Below are positions 18,064-27,212 of a stretch of DNA of 54,382 bases, one piece after another. Origin of the DNA: Martelella limonii (lineage in GTDB: Bacteria; Pseudomonadota; Alphaproteobacteria; Rhizobiales; Rhizobiaceae). The first letter of the stretch is position 1; every line of letters starts with the position of its first letter. The notes under the pieces are model-generated. The model worked only from the letters and a program-made list of their open reading frames with translations, did not search any database and was not told the DNA's origin. The position numbers and the translations under genes are program-made. The DNA is taken from the NCBI RefSeq assembly GCF_013344475.1, contig NZ_JABUOU010000013.1:1-54382 (forward strand), in the 5' to 3' direction.

Positions 18064-19317
18064 ATGGGACTGCAGGCTTTACTCAGCGGCGCCGCGATCG
18101 CCGCCATCGCTTTGCCGGGCCTTGCCCAGGCAGAAACATTCTCGCTCTGGACGCGCGCCGACAGCTCGGTGTTCATGCCGAAGCTCGTCGAGGCGTTCAA
18201 TGCCAAGGGCGGCGATCAGGCCGAACTCCAGATCGTGCCGACGGGCGAACTGGTGCAGAAATACGCCGTCGCCTCGGCCGGCGGCTCGCAGCCCGACGCG
18301 CTGTCGCTCGACCTGATCTACACCCCCGCCTTCGCCGAGGCGGGGCAGCTCAAGGACATGACCGAATTCGCCAAGTCCCTGCCGTTCTACGACAGCCTGT
18401 CCAAGGCCCACCTGAGCGTCGGCACCTATGACGACAGGATCTATGGCCTGCCGTTCTCGGCCGACGCCTCGGTGCTGATCTGGAACAAGAACCTGTTCAA
18501 GGAAGCCGGCCTCGACCCTGAAAAGGGACCGGAAAACTGGGCCGACGTCCTCGCCGACGCCAAGGCGGTCGGCGCGCTCGGCGATGACACCTATGGCTAT
18601 TACTTCTCCGGCAATTGCGGCGGATGCAACATCTTCACCTTCACCCCGCTGATCTGGGCGTCGGGCGGCGAAATCCTGCAGGATGACGGCACCAAGGCGA
18701 CGCTCGATACGCCTGAGGTAAAGGAGGCGATCGACTTCTATCGCGGCATGGTGATGGACGGCCTGGTGCCGGCAGGGTCGCAGACGGATGGCGGCGCGAA
18801 CTTCTTCGCGGCGTTCGCCGGCGACAATATCGGCATCACGCCCTCGGGATCGTTCGCGATCGGCGCGCTCAACAGCCAGTATCCCGATGTCGACTACGGC
18901 GTGACCTATCTGCCGGGCAAGGACGGGGGCTGGTCGTCCTTCGCGGGTGGCGACAATTTCGTGGTCTCGGCCAAGACCAGCGACGCCAAGCTTGCCGCCG
19001 TCGAATCCTTCCTCGAATTCGCCTATTCGCTCGAAGGACAGAAGATCCTCGCCCAGAACGGTTCGCTGCCTGTGCGTGACGATATCGCCGAACAGGCGCT
19101 CGAGGGTCTCGATGCGCGCTACCTGACGGCGGCAAAGGCAATGGCCAAGGGCAAGACGCCGTATACGCCGGTGTTCAACGACATCATCAACGCGACCCAG
19201 AGCCCCTGGACCGCGATGCTCAACAAGGCATTCTTCGCCAAGAGCGAGGATGATGTGCAGGCCGCGATCGACGAAGGCCAGGACGAGATGCAGTCGATCA
19301 TCGACGCATCGCGCTGA
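18064..19317 (+). CDS. Carbohydrate ABC transporter substrate-binding protein (family 1)
   Basis: A periplasmic sugar-binding protein of 417 residues. The Sec signal peptide is cleaved near AQA-ETF (residue 23/24). The mature protein has the bacterial extracellular solute-binding type 1 fold, with family segments such as FSLWTRAD at the N-terminus, YDDRIYGLPFSAD and LIWNKNLFKEAGL. The ATG at 18064 follows a GGGAGG ribosome site and starts right at the signal peptide, so an upstream in-frame extension is rejected. It is the first gene of the importer operon, preceded by the 18000-18017 operator and followed by a strong hairpin. Specificity is probably an arabinofuranose-containing sugar, inferred only from the GH127 gene. 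Confidence 0.93.
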   Translation: MGLQALLSGAAIAAIALPGLAQAETFSLWTRADSSVFMPKLVEAFNAKGGDQAELQIVPTGELVQKYAVASAGGSQPDALSLDLIYTPAFAEAGQLKDMTEFAKSLPFYDSLSKAHLSVGTYDDRIYGLPFSADASVLIWNKNLFKEAGLDPEKGPENWADVLADAKAVGALGDDTYGYYFSGNCGGCNIFTFTPLIWASGGEILQDDGTKATLDTPEVKEAIDFYRGMVMDGLVPAGSQTDGGANFFAAFAGDNIGITPSGSFAIGALNSQYPDVDYGVTYLPGKDGGWSSFAGGDNFVVSAKTSDAKLAAVESFLEFAYSLEGQKILAQNGSLPVRDDIAEQALEGLDARYLTAAKAMAKGKTPYTPVFNDIINATQSPWTAMLNKAFFAKSEDDVQAAIDEGQDEMQSIIDASR

Positions 19318-19335
19318 TACCCGCCCTTGCGGGAG

Positions 19336-19361
19336 GGTCTCCGCCGCAAGCGGCGGAGACC
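19336..19361 (+). other. Intercistronic mRNA hairpin after the binding-protein gene
   Basis: Arms GGTCTCCGCCG and CGGCGGAGACC pair perfectly over 11 bases around a CAAG loop. There is no following T-run and the next gene starts 30 bases later, so it is not a full terminator. Such structures between a binding-protein gene and its permease genes commonly protect the upstream message from 3' decay and lower permease expression. Confidence 0.75.
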
Positions 19362-19391
19362 GCCAGATCTTTCGCTCTGAAAGGATTTCCC

Positions 19392-20318
19392 ATGTCTGAC
19401 ATCGGATTGGAGGAGGCCGTCACGCCGCCACCCAGGAAGCGACGGCGGCGCAGCCGGCAATGGACCGGGCTTCTCTACGTGCTTCCGGCACTGGCCCTGG
19501 TCGCCATGTTCTTCATCGTGCCGCTCTGCATGACAGTGTGGATGTCGCTGCACAAATGGCCGCTGATGGGCATTCCCCGCTTCATCGGCCTTGGCAATTA
19601 CGAGCGGCTGCTGTCCGACAGGAACTTCTGGTCCTCGATGTGGTTTACCGCCGAATATACCGTTGTGGTGACCGTGGCCCTGCTCGGCATCGCCCTTGGC
19701 CTCGCCTTCATCGTGCAAGGACAGGGGCGGGCGATCTCGGCCTATCGCACCATCTACTTCCTGCCGGTGGTCACCGGCTTCGCCTCGGCGGCGCTGCTCT
19801 GGTCCTGGCTCTCCAATGTCGACACCGGCCTGTTTTCACCGCTGCTCGAAGAGCTGGGCCTGACGGCTGGACGCATCAACATCCTCGCCGAATTCACACC
19901 TGCCTTCTGGTCCGTGATCGTCATGGTGGTCTGGAAGATGTCCGGCTTCTTCATGGTCATCCTGATGAGCGGGCTGCAGTCGATCCCGAGCGATTACCAG
20001 GAGGCCGCGCGGATCGACGGCGCGAAATGGTTCCAGCGGTTCCGCTACATCACCATGCCGCTGATCCGCAAACCCTTCGCGCTGGCGCTGATCCTCTGCG
20101 TCTCCGGTTCGATGCTGGCCTTCGACCAGTTCTACATCATCCTGAACGGCGGGCCGCACGGGCAGACGGTGACGGCCGTCTACGAGATCTTCAACGAGAG
20201 CTTCGTGTCCTTCCACCTCGGCTACGGGGCGGCGCTCTCCGTGGTGCTTCTGGCGGTGCTGCTGGTGCTGAGCGTGTTACAGCTCGTGCTCCTGAGTGAC
20301 AGGGGAGAAAAGCGATGA
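19392..20318 (+). CDS. Carbohydrate ABC transporter permease, MalF/UgpA type
   Basis: An inner-membrane protein of 308 residues with six predicted transmembrane helices after a basic cytoplasmic N-terminus (KRRRRSR). The EAA loop that docks the ATPase reads EAARIDGAKWFQRFRYITMPLI. The gene overlaps the next permease gene (ATGA, 20315-20318), so the two are translationally coupled and should form the heterodimeric channel. It lies downstream of the binding protein and hairpin. Confidence 0.94.
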   Translation: MSDIGLEEAVTPPPRKRRRRSRQWTGLLYVLPALALVAMFFIVPLCMTVWMSLHKWPLMGIPRFIGLGNYERLLSDRNFWSSMWFTAEYTVVVTVALLGIALGLAFIVQGQGRAISAYRTIYFLPVVTGFASAALLWSWLSNVDTGLFSPLLEELGLTAGRINILAEFTPAFWSVIVMVVWKMSGFFMVILMSGLQSIPSDYQEAARIDGAKWFQRFRYITMPLIRKPFALALILCVSGSMLAFDQFYIILNGGPHGQTVTAVYEIFNESFVSFHLGYGAALSVVLLAVLLVLSVLQLVLLSDRGEKR

Positions 20319-21202
20319 ACGCAGCCACGCTCGCTCCCACCATGGCCGCGGAACCGACCCGCCGGGGCCGGTTCCGGTTTCACCGCCTGATCTTCCATGT
20401 GACGGCCGTGCTCGTGGCCGCGCTGTTTCTGGCGCCGCTCGTCTGGTGCATCCTCGCAAGCTTCCGCTCGCCAGCCGAATCCGGCAAGCCGCCCCTGCCG
20501 CCCTGGCCGACCGAGGGTTTCAGCCTGTCGAGCTATGCCCGGCTCGAGGGGTATGGCCAGACGGTGCTGCACTATATCGGCAATTCGCTGTTCGTCGCGC
20601 TCGGAACCGCAAGCCTGACCATCCTGGTCGCGATCCTTGCGGGATACGGGTTTTCCCGCTTCCGCTTTCCGCTGCGCGGCGTGGCCTTCATCCTGATCCT
20701 GTCGACGATGATGGTCCCGTTCCAGTCGATCCTGACGCCGCTGTTCCTGCTTCTGGCCAAGCTCGGCCTGCAGAACAAGCTCGTCGGCCTGGTGCTGATC
20801 TACACCACGCTCCAGCTTCCGTTCTCGGTGTTCATGATGCGCAACGCATTCGATGCCGTGCCGAAGGAAATCGAGGAGGCCGGACGCATGGACGGCGTCA
20901 AGGGCGTGCGGATGCTGGTCCAGGTCATGGGCCCGCTGGTTCTGCCCGGCGTCGTCACCGTCGGCCTGTTTGCCTTTCTCAACGCCTGGAACGAATTCCT
21001 CGCGGCGCTGGTGCTTCTGACCGATCAGTCGAAGTTTACGCTGCCGGTGCTGATGACGTCGGTGCGCAGCGGTCGCTTTGGCTCGATCGACTGGGGCACG
21101 GTCCAGGCCGGCGTCACGGTGATGATGATCCCCTGCATGATCCTGTTTCTCATTCTTCAACGCTCTTACATCCGCGGCCTGACAGCCGGCGCGGTTAAGT
21201 AA
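20315..21202 (+). CDS. Carbohydrate ABC transporter permease, MalG/UgpE type
   Basis: The second permease subunit, 295 residues. It has a basic N-terminus, six predicted transmembrane helices, and the EAA loop EAGRMDGVKGVRMLVQVMGPL. The segment LNAWNEFLAALVLL is the family hallmark in the fifth to sixth helix region. It overlaps the upstream permease by four bases and is followed after 28 bases by the GH127 gene. Confidence 0.94.
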   Translation: MNAATLAPTMAAEPTRRGRFRFHRLIFHVTAVLVAALFLAPLVWCILASFRSPAESGKPPLPPWPTEGFSLSSYARLEGYGQTVLHYIGNSLFVALGTASLTILVAILAGYGFSRFRFPLRGVAFILILSTMMVPFQSILTPLFLLLAKLGLQNKLVGLVLIYTTLQLPFSVFMMRNAFDAVPKEIEEAGRMDGVKGVRMLVQVMGPLVLPGVVTVGLFAFLNAWNEFLAALVLLTDQSKFTLPVLMTSVRSGRFGSIDWGTVQAGVTVMMIPCMILFLILQRSYIRGLTAGAVK

Positions 21203-21230
21203 TTTGATCGCTCCAGGAAAGGAATTACCC

Positions 21231-23165
21231 ATGAGCAACAATGCTCCACGCCAGACGATGGACGCTCTGGCCCCGAAGTCCAAGTTTCGCCCGCTGGCAG
21301 TCAACCAGGTCGATGTCGGAGGCTTCTTCGGCCCGCAGATCGACATGATCGCCACGAAGACGGCGAGGCTCCTGTTCGACCGCTGCATCGAGGCGGGCAT
21401 GCTCGACCAGGTCGATCCCGACCGGCCCAATCCCGGTCTCAGGATCCCGTATCAGCACGGAAACACGGTCACGACCCAGATGTTCTGGGATTCCGATTTC
21501 GGCAAGAGCATCGAGACGGCGGCCTATGCGCTCAACCGGACACGTGACGCGGAACTCGAAGCCAGGATCGACGAGGTTGTCGATGCCTACGGGCGCCTGC
21601 AGGCCGAAGACGGCTATCTCAATTCGTTCTTCCTGCGTATCGAGCCCGGCACGCGCTGGGCAAATCTGCGCGATCAGCACGAACTTTACAATGCGGGTCA
21701 CCTGATCGAAGGTGCCGTCGCCTATTACCAGGCGACGGGAAAGCGGAAGCTCCTCGACATCATGTGCCGTTACGCAGACCTGATCGACCGGACCTTCGGT
21801 CCGAAGGCCGACCAGAAACATGGCTATCCCGGTCACCCGGAACTGGAGCTGGCGCTTGTCAGACTTGGCCGCGCCACGGGCGAGCAGCGTTACCTCGATC
21901 TTGCCAAGTACTTCGTCGACCAGCGCGGTCAGCAGCCGCATTATTATGATGCGGAGGCTGTCGCCCGCGGCGGGTCGCCAGACGATTTCCACTTCGGGAA
22001 TTACGAATATTGCCAGGCGCACAAGCCGGTGCGCGAACAGCGCGAGGTCGTTGGCCATGCGGTCCGGGCGGCCTATCTTTATGCCGGAATGGCCGATGTC
22101 GCCACCGAGTTTTCCGATGACAGCCTCGACCCCGCGCTTGAGGCGCTGTGGTCGCACCTGACCGACCGCAACCTCTATGTCACCGGCGGCTTTGGCCCTT
22201 CCAAGGAGAATGAGGGGCTGACCTTCGACTATGACCTGCCGAATGCCACGGCCTATGCTGAGACCTGCGCCGCCGTTGCGCTGGTGTTCTGGGCAAGCCG
22301 CATGCTGGGCCGCGCGCCCGATGCCCGGTTTACCGATGTGATGGAGCGGGCGCTATACAACGGCGCACTGGCGGGCCTCTCGGCCGACGGCACGCAATTC
22401 TTCTACGACAATCCGCTGGAAAGCTATGGCGCTCACCACCGCTGGCGCTGGCACCGCTGCCCCTGCTGCCCGCCCAACATCTCCCGCCTGGTCGCCTCGA
22501 TCGGCACCTATTTCTATGGCGTGGCCGAGGATGAACTGGCGCTGCATCTTTATTGCGAAAACGCCGCCGAGATCGAAGTGGCCGGCGTCAGGACCCGCGT
22601 CGAGCAGAAAACGGCCTATCCGAAGGATGGCCGGATCACCGTGACGCTGACACCGGAAACCCCCGTTGAGTTTACCCTGTCGCTGCGTGTGCCGGGATGG
22701 GCCAAGGGTTTTTCGCTTGCCGTCAACGGTGAAGCCTCGGATGCAACGCCGGAAAAGGGCTATCTGCGTCTTCAGCGTCGCTGGCAGGCGGGCGACAGGG
22801 TTGAATTGAACCTGCAGATGGAGCCGGAAATGCTCTACGCCCATCACGCTGTCGCCACCGATCAGGGCCGGGTCGCCCTTCTGCGTGGCCCTCTGGTATA
22901 TTGCGTGGAGGAAACCGACAACAAGGCTCCGCTCAACGCCTATGTGGTGAAGGACGGCGCCCGCATGCGCCTCGATCAGGCAGAAGGCCTTGGCGATGCC
23001 GTGTCGCTTGCAATCGAGGCGATTGTCGAGAACCAGCCGACCGATGCGCTTTACGCAACGACGCCGCCGGAGCGAGGAGCCGCAAGTCTGAAGGCCGTAC
23101 CCTATTATCTCTGGGACAATCGTGCGCCGGGCGCAATGCTGGTCTGGCTGCGCAGGGAGGCATGA
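21231..23165 (+). CDS. GH127 glycoside hydrolase, probable beta-L-arabinofuranosidase (DUF1680)
   Basis: A cytoplasmic (no signal peptide) 644-residue enzyme of the family typified by Bifidobacterium HypBA1, which uses a zinc-bound cysteine nucleophile. The known catalytic set of HypBA1 (acid/base E322; zinc ligands E338, C340, C417, C418) has clear counterparts here with the same spacing: E328, the AETC motif E344/C346, and C412-C413 in HRCPCCPPN. The N-terminal (alpha/alpha)6 barrel is followed by beta-sandwich domains. I chose the ATG at 21231 over the upstream in-frame ATG because of the AGGAA ribosome site. Its place inside an ABC importer operon suggests intracellular release of L-arabinose from small beta-arabinofuranosides. 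Other GH127 activities cannot be excluded. Confidence 0.9.
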   Translation: MSNNAPRQTMDALAPKSKFRPLAVNQVDVGGFFGPQIDMIATKTARLLFDRCIEAGMLDQVDPDRPNPGLRIPYQHGNTVTTQMFWDSDFGKSIETAAYALNRTRDAELEARIDEVVDAYGRLQAEDGYLNSFFLRIEPGTRWANLRDQHELYNAGHLIEGAVAYYQATGKRKLLDIMCRYADLIDRTFGPKADQKHGYPGHPELELALVRLGRATGEQRYLDLAKYFVDQRGQQPHYYDAEAVARGGSPDDFHFGNYEYCQAHKPVREQREVVGHAVRAAYLYAGMADVATEFSDDSLDPALEALWSHLTDRNLYVTGGFGPSKENEGLTFDYDLPNATAYAETCAAVALVFWASRMLGRAPDARFTDVMERALYNGALAGLSADGTQFFYDNPLESYGAHHRWRWHRCPCCPPNISRLVASIGTYFYGVAEDELALHLYCENAAEIEVAGVRTRVEQKTAYPKDGRITVTLTPETPVEFTLSLRVPGWAKGFSLAVNGEASDATPEKGYLRLQRRWQAGDRVELNLQMEPEMLYAHHAVATDQGRVALLRGPLVYCVEETDNKAPLNAYVVKDGARMRLDQAEGLGDAVSLAIEAIVENQPTDALYATTPPERGAASLKAVPYYLWDNRAPGAMLVWLRREA

Positions 23166-24265
23166 CCATGCGCCAGATAGAAAGGCTGACCCCGGCGCGC
23201 AACCCGTCAGGGCTGGTGCTTCGTCGGGTTTCCAAGTCCTTCGGAGCCGTGCAGGTCATCCACGATGTCGACCTGCAGATCGAAGGCGGCGAGTTCGTCG
23301 TCTTCGTCGGTCCTTCGGGCTGCGGAAAGTCGACCTTGCTGCGGCTGATCGCCGGCCTTGAGGACGTCACGAGCGGGGATGTGCTGATCGCAGGCACGGA
23401 CGTGACCGATGAAGACCCATCGGACCGCGGCATCGCGATGGTGTTCCAGACCTATGCGCTCTATCCGCACATGAGCGTGGAGCAGAATATGGGCTTCGGC
23501 CTGAAGGTTGCGGGCCGGCCGAAGGCGGAGGTCGAGGCCAAGGTGCGTCAGGCAGCCGACATTCTGAAGCTCACGGACTATCTCGACCGGCGGCCCGGCC
23601 AGCTTTCCGGCGGACAGCGCCAGCGCGTCGCCATCGGTCGGGCGATCGTGCGGGACCCGGAAATCTTCCTGTTTGACGAACCGCTCTCCAATCTCGATGC
23701 GGAACTGAGGGTCGGCATGCGCATCGAAATCGCCCGGCTGCACCGCGAGCTCGGCAATACCATGATCTATGTGACCCACGACCAGACCGAGGCGATGACG
23801 CTTGCCGACAAGATCGTGGTGCTGCGCGGCGGGCATATCGAGCAGGTGGGCTCGCCGGCGAGGCTTTATGACGACCCCGACAACATGTTTGTCGGCGGTT
23901 TCATCGGCTCGCCGAAAATGAACTTTCTCACCGGCGTCATTCAGGGCGACCACATTGAAATCGCCGGCGCGACGCTGCCCTGTCCGAAGCTCGAAGCAAG
24001 GCCTGGTGACGGAACCCGGGTGTCCGTCGGCATCCGGCCGGAGCACTGGCGACCGGCGCGGCAGGGCGAAACCGGACTGCCGTTCACGGTCGACTTCGCG
24101 GAATTTCTCGGCGGATCAAGCTATCTCTACGGCACGATCGGCGGCACGGCCTGCACGGTGGAGGTCGAACGAACCGAAATCGCCAAAGCCGGATCCACCC
24201 TGACGCTGAACGTCGAAGCCGAAAACGTCTATGTATTCGGTGATGACGAGGCCCGGATCCGATAG
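23162..24265 (+). CDS. Sugar ABC transporter ATP-binding protein, UgpC/MsmX type
   Basis: A 367-residue ATPase with a C-terminal regulatory TOBE/OB domain, as in MalK and UgpC. It has Walker [11 protein letters not shown]-loop [12 protein letters not shown], signature [14 protein letters not shown], Walker [13 protein letters not shown] and switch VTHDQ. The start ATG at 23162 overlaps the GH127 stop (ATGA) and follows GGGAGG; an ATG two codons later is possible. It completes the importer with the two permeases and binding protein. Confidence 0.94.
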   Translation: MTMRQIERLTPARNPSGLVLRRVSKSFGAVQVIHDVDLQIEGGEFVVFVGPSGCGKSTLLRLIAGLEDVTSGDVLIAGTDVTDEDPSDRGIAMVFQTYALYPHMSVEQNMGFGLKVAGRPKAEVEAKVRQAADILKLTDYLDRRPGQLSGGQRQRVAIGRAIVRDPEIFLFDEPLSNLDAELRVGMRIEIARLHRELGNTMIYVTHDQTEAMTLADKIVVLRGGHIEQVGSPARLYDDPDNMFVGGFIGSPKMNFLTGVIQGDHIEIAGATLPCPKLEARPGDGTRVSVGIRPEHWRPARQGETGLPFTVDFAEFLGGSSYLYGTIGGTACTVEVERTEIAKAGSTLTLNVEAENVYVFGDDEARIR

Positions 24266-24741
24266 ATGACGTGATGCGCGAACTTTCTGAACCAGCCTTG
24301 GTTTGCTGAATGCGGTTTCAGGTGGGGTTATGCGACCAACTCCGGGGCGTCGCGCATGCGATCATGTCGCTCCAAGGCGTCAAGATTAAGCTACCAAAAT
24401 AGCTTAAAAAAAGGGGCAGAAGCGGAGGACAGGGCTTTAAACGATCGTGTCCCAGGTCGTGGTGTAGATGCGTATCGGCGGTCGCCAGCGTCATTCGTCG
24501 CGGACTCAGGACCATAAAAATTCCAATATATCAAAGACTTATCGCTCCGCATCGGCGCTGGACCCGGATGCCGGTTTACAACAACGCTGATAGCGCTGCC
24601 TGATCGTACCCGTCGCAAGGCAGAACAAAGTGTTTGCAATGGAAATGGCTCTGGAGAAATATTGCTGCTTGAGGCAAGTTTAAAATCCAAGACGGTTCCG
24701 AGAATCAAAGGATCTTCTGTTTCGGGTCAAAGGGAATCGAA
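24266..24741. other. Gene-free stretch upstream of the luxR-type gene
   Basis: About 475 bases, more AT-rich than the flanks, with no recognisable coding frame. A short stem AAGCTA/TAGCTT near 24390-24405 is followed by an A-run rather than a T-run, so it does not look like a terminator for the plus-strand operon. The segment presumably contains the luxR promoter; I found no clear lux-box palindrome. Confidence 0.4.
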
Positions 24742-25461
24742 ATGCTGGATGCATTGGCAGAGCAGACTGCGAAAATTGCTTTCGCGACTGACGCTCTGGA
24801 ATTGAAGAGTGCATTTACCGAGAGCTTAAACAGCCTCGGCTTTGTAAGTTATAACTTTAGCACTCATCGCGCTTCTCTTGATGAGCTTATGTCAAGACCA
24901 ACAATTTCCACCTGGACCACAAGCCAGCTGGATACCTACGTCAACGATCGCTGGGTCGGCAGAGATCCTTTGATGAAACACATCAAGGGCAACACCACGC
25001 CTCTTCTCTGGCGACAGGAGCATTTTAACAGGCCGGGCAGCGAAGACTACTACGACTATGTCCGCTTTCAGGGGATCAAAGGCGGTCTCACACTGCCGCT
25101 TCCGGCAAACAGCGGAAAGTTCAGCGCGATCACCCTTCTGTCCATTGAAGACACGCCCCCGCCGCAGGCGGTTATTCCAGCGGTCACGATACTGGCGAGC
25201 GTCGCGGCGGCGCGCCTGGCTGCCTTCAGGGAAGGCGAATTCTGCGAATATGATATCCGTCGTTTCGACAGGCTGTCCGGCGCACAGGTCGAGGTTCTGC
25301 ATTGGATCGCCAAGGGCAAGACCAATGGCGAAATTGCGAAAATCATCGGCCGCACCGAAAGGGCGATCGCCTACCATGTGAGCGAAATTCTGGGCAAGAT
25401 CAACGTCGCCTCCCGCACCCAGGCCGCCGCCTTCTATGCGGCTCTGGGCTTGGGTGGCTGA
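24742..25461 (+). CDS. LuxR-family regulator with autoinducer-binding domain (orphan in this window)
   Basis: A 239-residue protein with an N-terminal AHL-binding domain (about 15-165) and a C-terminal GerE helix-turn-helix (about 175-237, LSGAQVEVLHWIAKGKTNGEIAKIIG). Compared with TraR, the ligand-pocket residues Y61, D70, P71 and W85 correspond to Y66, D75, P76 and W90, and a Gly at 114/115 fits G113. The residue expected to match W57 is Gln62 or Leu63, so the pocket is altered. No luxI-type synthase is present in the window. It could respond to AHLs made elsewhere, to another acyl compound, or act without ligand. The gadB gene lies convergently 57 bases downstream. Confidence 0.88.
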   Translation: MLDALAEQTAKIAFATDALELKSAFTESLNSLGFVSYNFSTHRASLDELMSRPTISTWTTSQLDTYVNDRWVGRDPLMKHIKGNTTPLLWRQEHFNRPGSEDYYDYVRFQGIKGGLTLPLPANSGKFSAITLLSIEDTPPPQAVIPAVTILASVAAARLAAFREGEFCEYDIRRFDRLSGAQVEVLHWIAKGKTNGEIAKIIGRTERAIAYHVSEILGKINVASRTQAAAFYAALGLGG

Positions 25462-25518
25462 ATTCTGCCGGACCTTCGTTTCCAGGCAGAGTTTCATCCT
25501 TGCGGTTATAACCCGCCA

Positions 25519-26913
25519 TCAATGATGGAAGCCGGATGCCTCATCCTCGGTCAACGGGTTTACCACCGGGTGCGCCTTGAAATAGTCGACGGCCGCCTGC
25601 ATATCGCTGATCAGCAGCGAGCAGAGATCGATGCTCACACCGTTTCTGACCAGAATGCGCTGGATGGCCTGGTCCTCGCAATTGGCAGGAAGCGTGTAGG
25701 CGGGCACCTGCCAGCCGCGCGCGCGCAGCCGGTCTGCGAGATCGAACAGCGTGTAACCGGTCTTGATCCCGTCCTTCAGTTTCCATGATACCGCCGGAAT
25801 GCCGCGTTCGGCCGCGCCGTCGAAGACGATGTCGACGAGACCGGTTTTTTCCAGTTCCTCCGCGAGATAGGCCGCGGAGCGATAGCAGGCATCATGCACC
25901 TTGCGGTAGCCGTCGCGGCCAAGGCGCAGGAAATTGTAGTACTGGCAGACCACCTGCCCGCCCGGGCGCGAGAAGTTGAGCGCGATGTCGCGCATGTTGC
26001 CGCCGAGGTAATTGACCCAGAAGATCATCTCCTCCGGCAGGTCTTTCTCTTCGCGCCAGACCACCCAGCCCACACCGAGCGGCGCCAGGCCGAACTTGTG
26101 GCCCGAGGTGTTGATCGACTTGACCCGTGGCAGGCGGAAATCCCATTCGAGCTCCGGCGCGCAGAATGGCGCCAGAAAACCGCCGCTCGCGCCGTCGACA
26201 TGGATCGGGATATCGAGCCCGGTGCGCGCCTGAAGATCGTCCAGCGCGTCGGAGACCGCCTTCACCGGCTCGTATTCGCCGGTAAACGTCACGCCGAGCG
26301 TCGGCACCACGCCGATCGTGTTTTCATCGCAGAGCTTCAGCACCTCTTCCGGCGTCATCAGCAGGCGGCCGTTTTCCATCGGGATTTCGCGGTGTTCGAT
26401 ATCCCAGTAGCGGGTGAACTTGTGCCAGCAGATCTGCACCGGACCGGTGATCAGGTTCGGCTTGTCGGTGGGTTTTCCCGCCGCCTTGCGCTTGGCCTCC
26501 CAGCGCCGTTTCATCGCCAGCCCGCCAAGCATGGCAGCTTCCGACGAACCTACGGTGGACGTGCCCGTGGCATTGCCTTCCGGAGCGTTCCAGAGATCCG
26601 CGATCATCCGCACGCAGCGCGCTTCGATCTCGGCCGTCTGAGGATATTCGTCCTTGTCGACCATGTTCTTGTCGATACAGTCATCCATCAGCCGATGGAC
26701 TTCCGGCTCTTCCCAGGTCTGGCAGAAGGTCGCGAGATTCTGACGCGCATTGCCGTCGAGCATCAGCTCGTCCTTGATCGCGGCATAGGCAAGGCGCGGC
26801 GCGCGTTCCCTTGCCGGAAACTCGGACTTCGGCAGGATGGCCGACAGATCCGCCGCGCCATAGGTTTCGTCGTTCGGGTCGAACAGGCTTTCCGCCACGC
26901 GCTTCTCGCTCAA
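25519..26913 (-). CDS. gadB: Glutamate decarboxylase, PLP-dependent
   Basis: Converts glutamate and a proton to GABA and CO2, a classical acid-resistance reaction. At 464 residues it matches E. coli GadB (466). The PLP-binding lysine is K273 in INTSGHKFG (K276 in E. coli), and the HVDGASGGF motif supplies the cofactor aspartate. The C-terminal His pair (GFHH) resembles the E. coli tail whose penultimate His closes the active site at neutral pH, suggesting similar pH gating. The start is a TTG at 26913 with GGAGG seven bases upstream. It is divergent from the amidohydrolase/mdtNOP operon and shares a 299-base control region with two identical-type dyads. No gadC is adjacent; the AspT-family exchanger at 35505 is the candidate partner. 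Confidence 0.96.
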   Translation of the reverse strand: MSEKRVAESLFDPNDETYGAADLSAILPKSEFPARERAPRLAYAAIKDELMLDGNARQNLATFCQTWEEPEVHRLMDDCIDKNMVDKDEYPQTAEIEARCVRMIADLWNAPEGNATGTSTVGSSEAAMLGGLAMKRRWEAKRKAAGKPTDKPNLITGPVQICWHKFTRYWDIEHREIPMENGRLLMTPEEVLKLCDENTIGVVPTLGVTFTGEYEPVKAVSDALDDLQARTGLDIPIHVDGASGGFLAPFCAPELEWDFRLPRVKSINTSGHKFGLAPLGVGWVVWREEKDLPEEMIFWVNYLGGNMRDIALNFSRPGGQVVCQYYNFLRLGRDGYRKVHDACYRSAAYLAEELEKTGLVDIVFDGAAERGIPAVSWKLKDGIKTGYTLFDLADRLRARGWQVPAYTLPANCEDQAIQRILVRNGVSIDLCSLLISDMQAAVDYFKAHPVVNPLTEDEASGFHH

Positions 26914-27013
26914 TGGTCTTCCTCCGTTTCGGCTTACACAGACAAATTTGCTACCGGTCTGCTGATCTTAAATCAATGAACGCGGCAGGCTACCGCTTTC
27001 TCGAAAGGACAGA

Positions 27014-27033
27014 AACTGTCCGACATGACAGTT
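27014..27033 (+). promoter_or_regulatory. Dyad operator, copy 1 (ACTGTC-N6-GACAGT), gadB side
   Basis: Arms AACTGTC and GACAGTT pair perfectly around CGACAT. The site lies about 100 bases upstream of the gadB start. The same core with the same six-base spacer recurs 96 bases away, so this is a shared regulator site rather than chance. Confidence 0.65.
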
Positions 27034-27108
27034 GCGCCAGATGGCAGCCGCGTCTCTGATCCACCAGAACCAGGCGCTTGAATTGCAATCAACGCGCATT
27101 TTCGATGG

Positions 27109-27130
27109 CGACTGTCAGACCTGACAGTCG
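27109..27130 (+). promoter_or_regulatory. Dyad operator, copy 2 (ACTGTC-N6-GACAGT), amidohydrolase side
   Basis: A 10-base perfect inverted repeat, CGACTGTCAG and CTGACAGTCG, around AC. It contains the same ACTGTC-N6-GACAGT core as the copy at 27014-27033. It is about 83 bases upstream of the amidohydrolase ATG. No regulator gene lies next to it, so the binding protein is unknown. Confidence 0.7.
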
Positions 27131-27212
27131 ATTTCGCGCAGACCTTTCTTGCAAACTGGCGCCCGTTCGCGAACACTTGCGACAGCATACCTAAAAACCG
27201 CAGGAATGACAC

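Noticed and set aside
20222-21430. 402-codon minus-strand frame opposite the permease genes
   Set aside because: His/Gln/Arg-rich shadow of hydrophobic permease genes; no domain visible.
24388-24415. Stem AAGCTA/TAGCTT as a terminator of the sugar operon
   Set aside because: The stem is short and followed by an A-run, not a T-run, on the plus strand; on the minus strand there is no gene to terminate.
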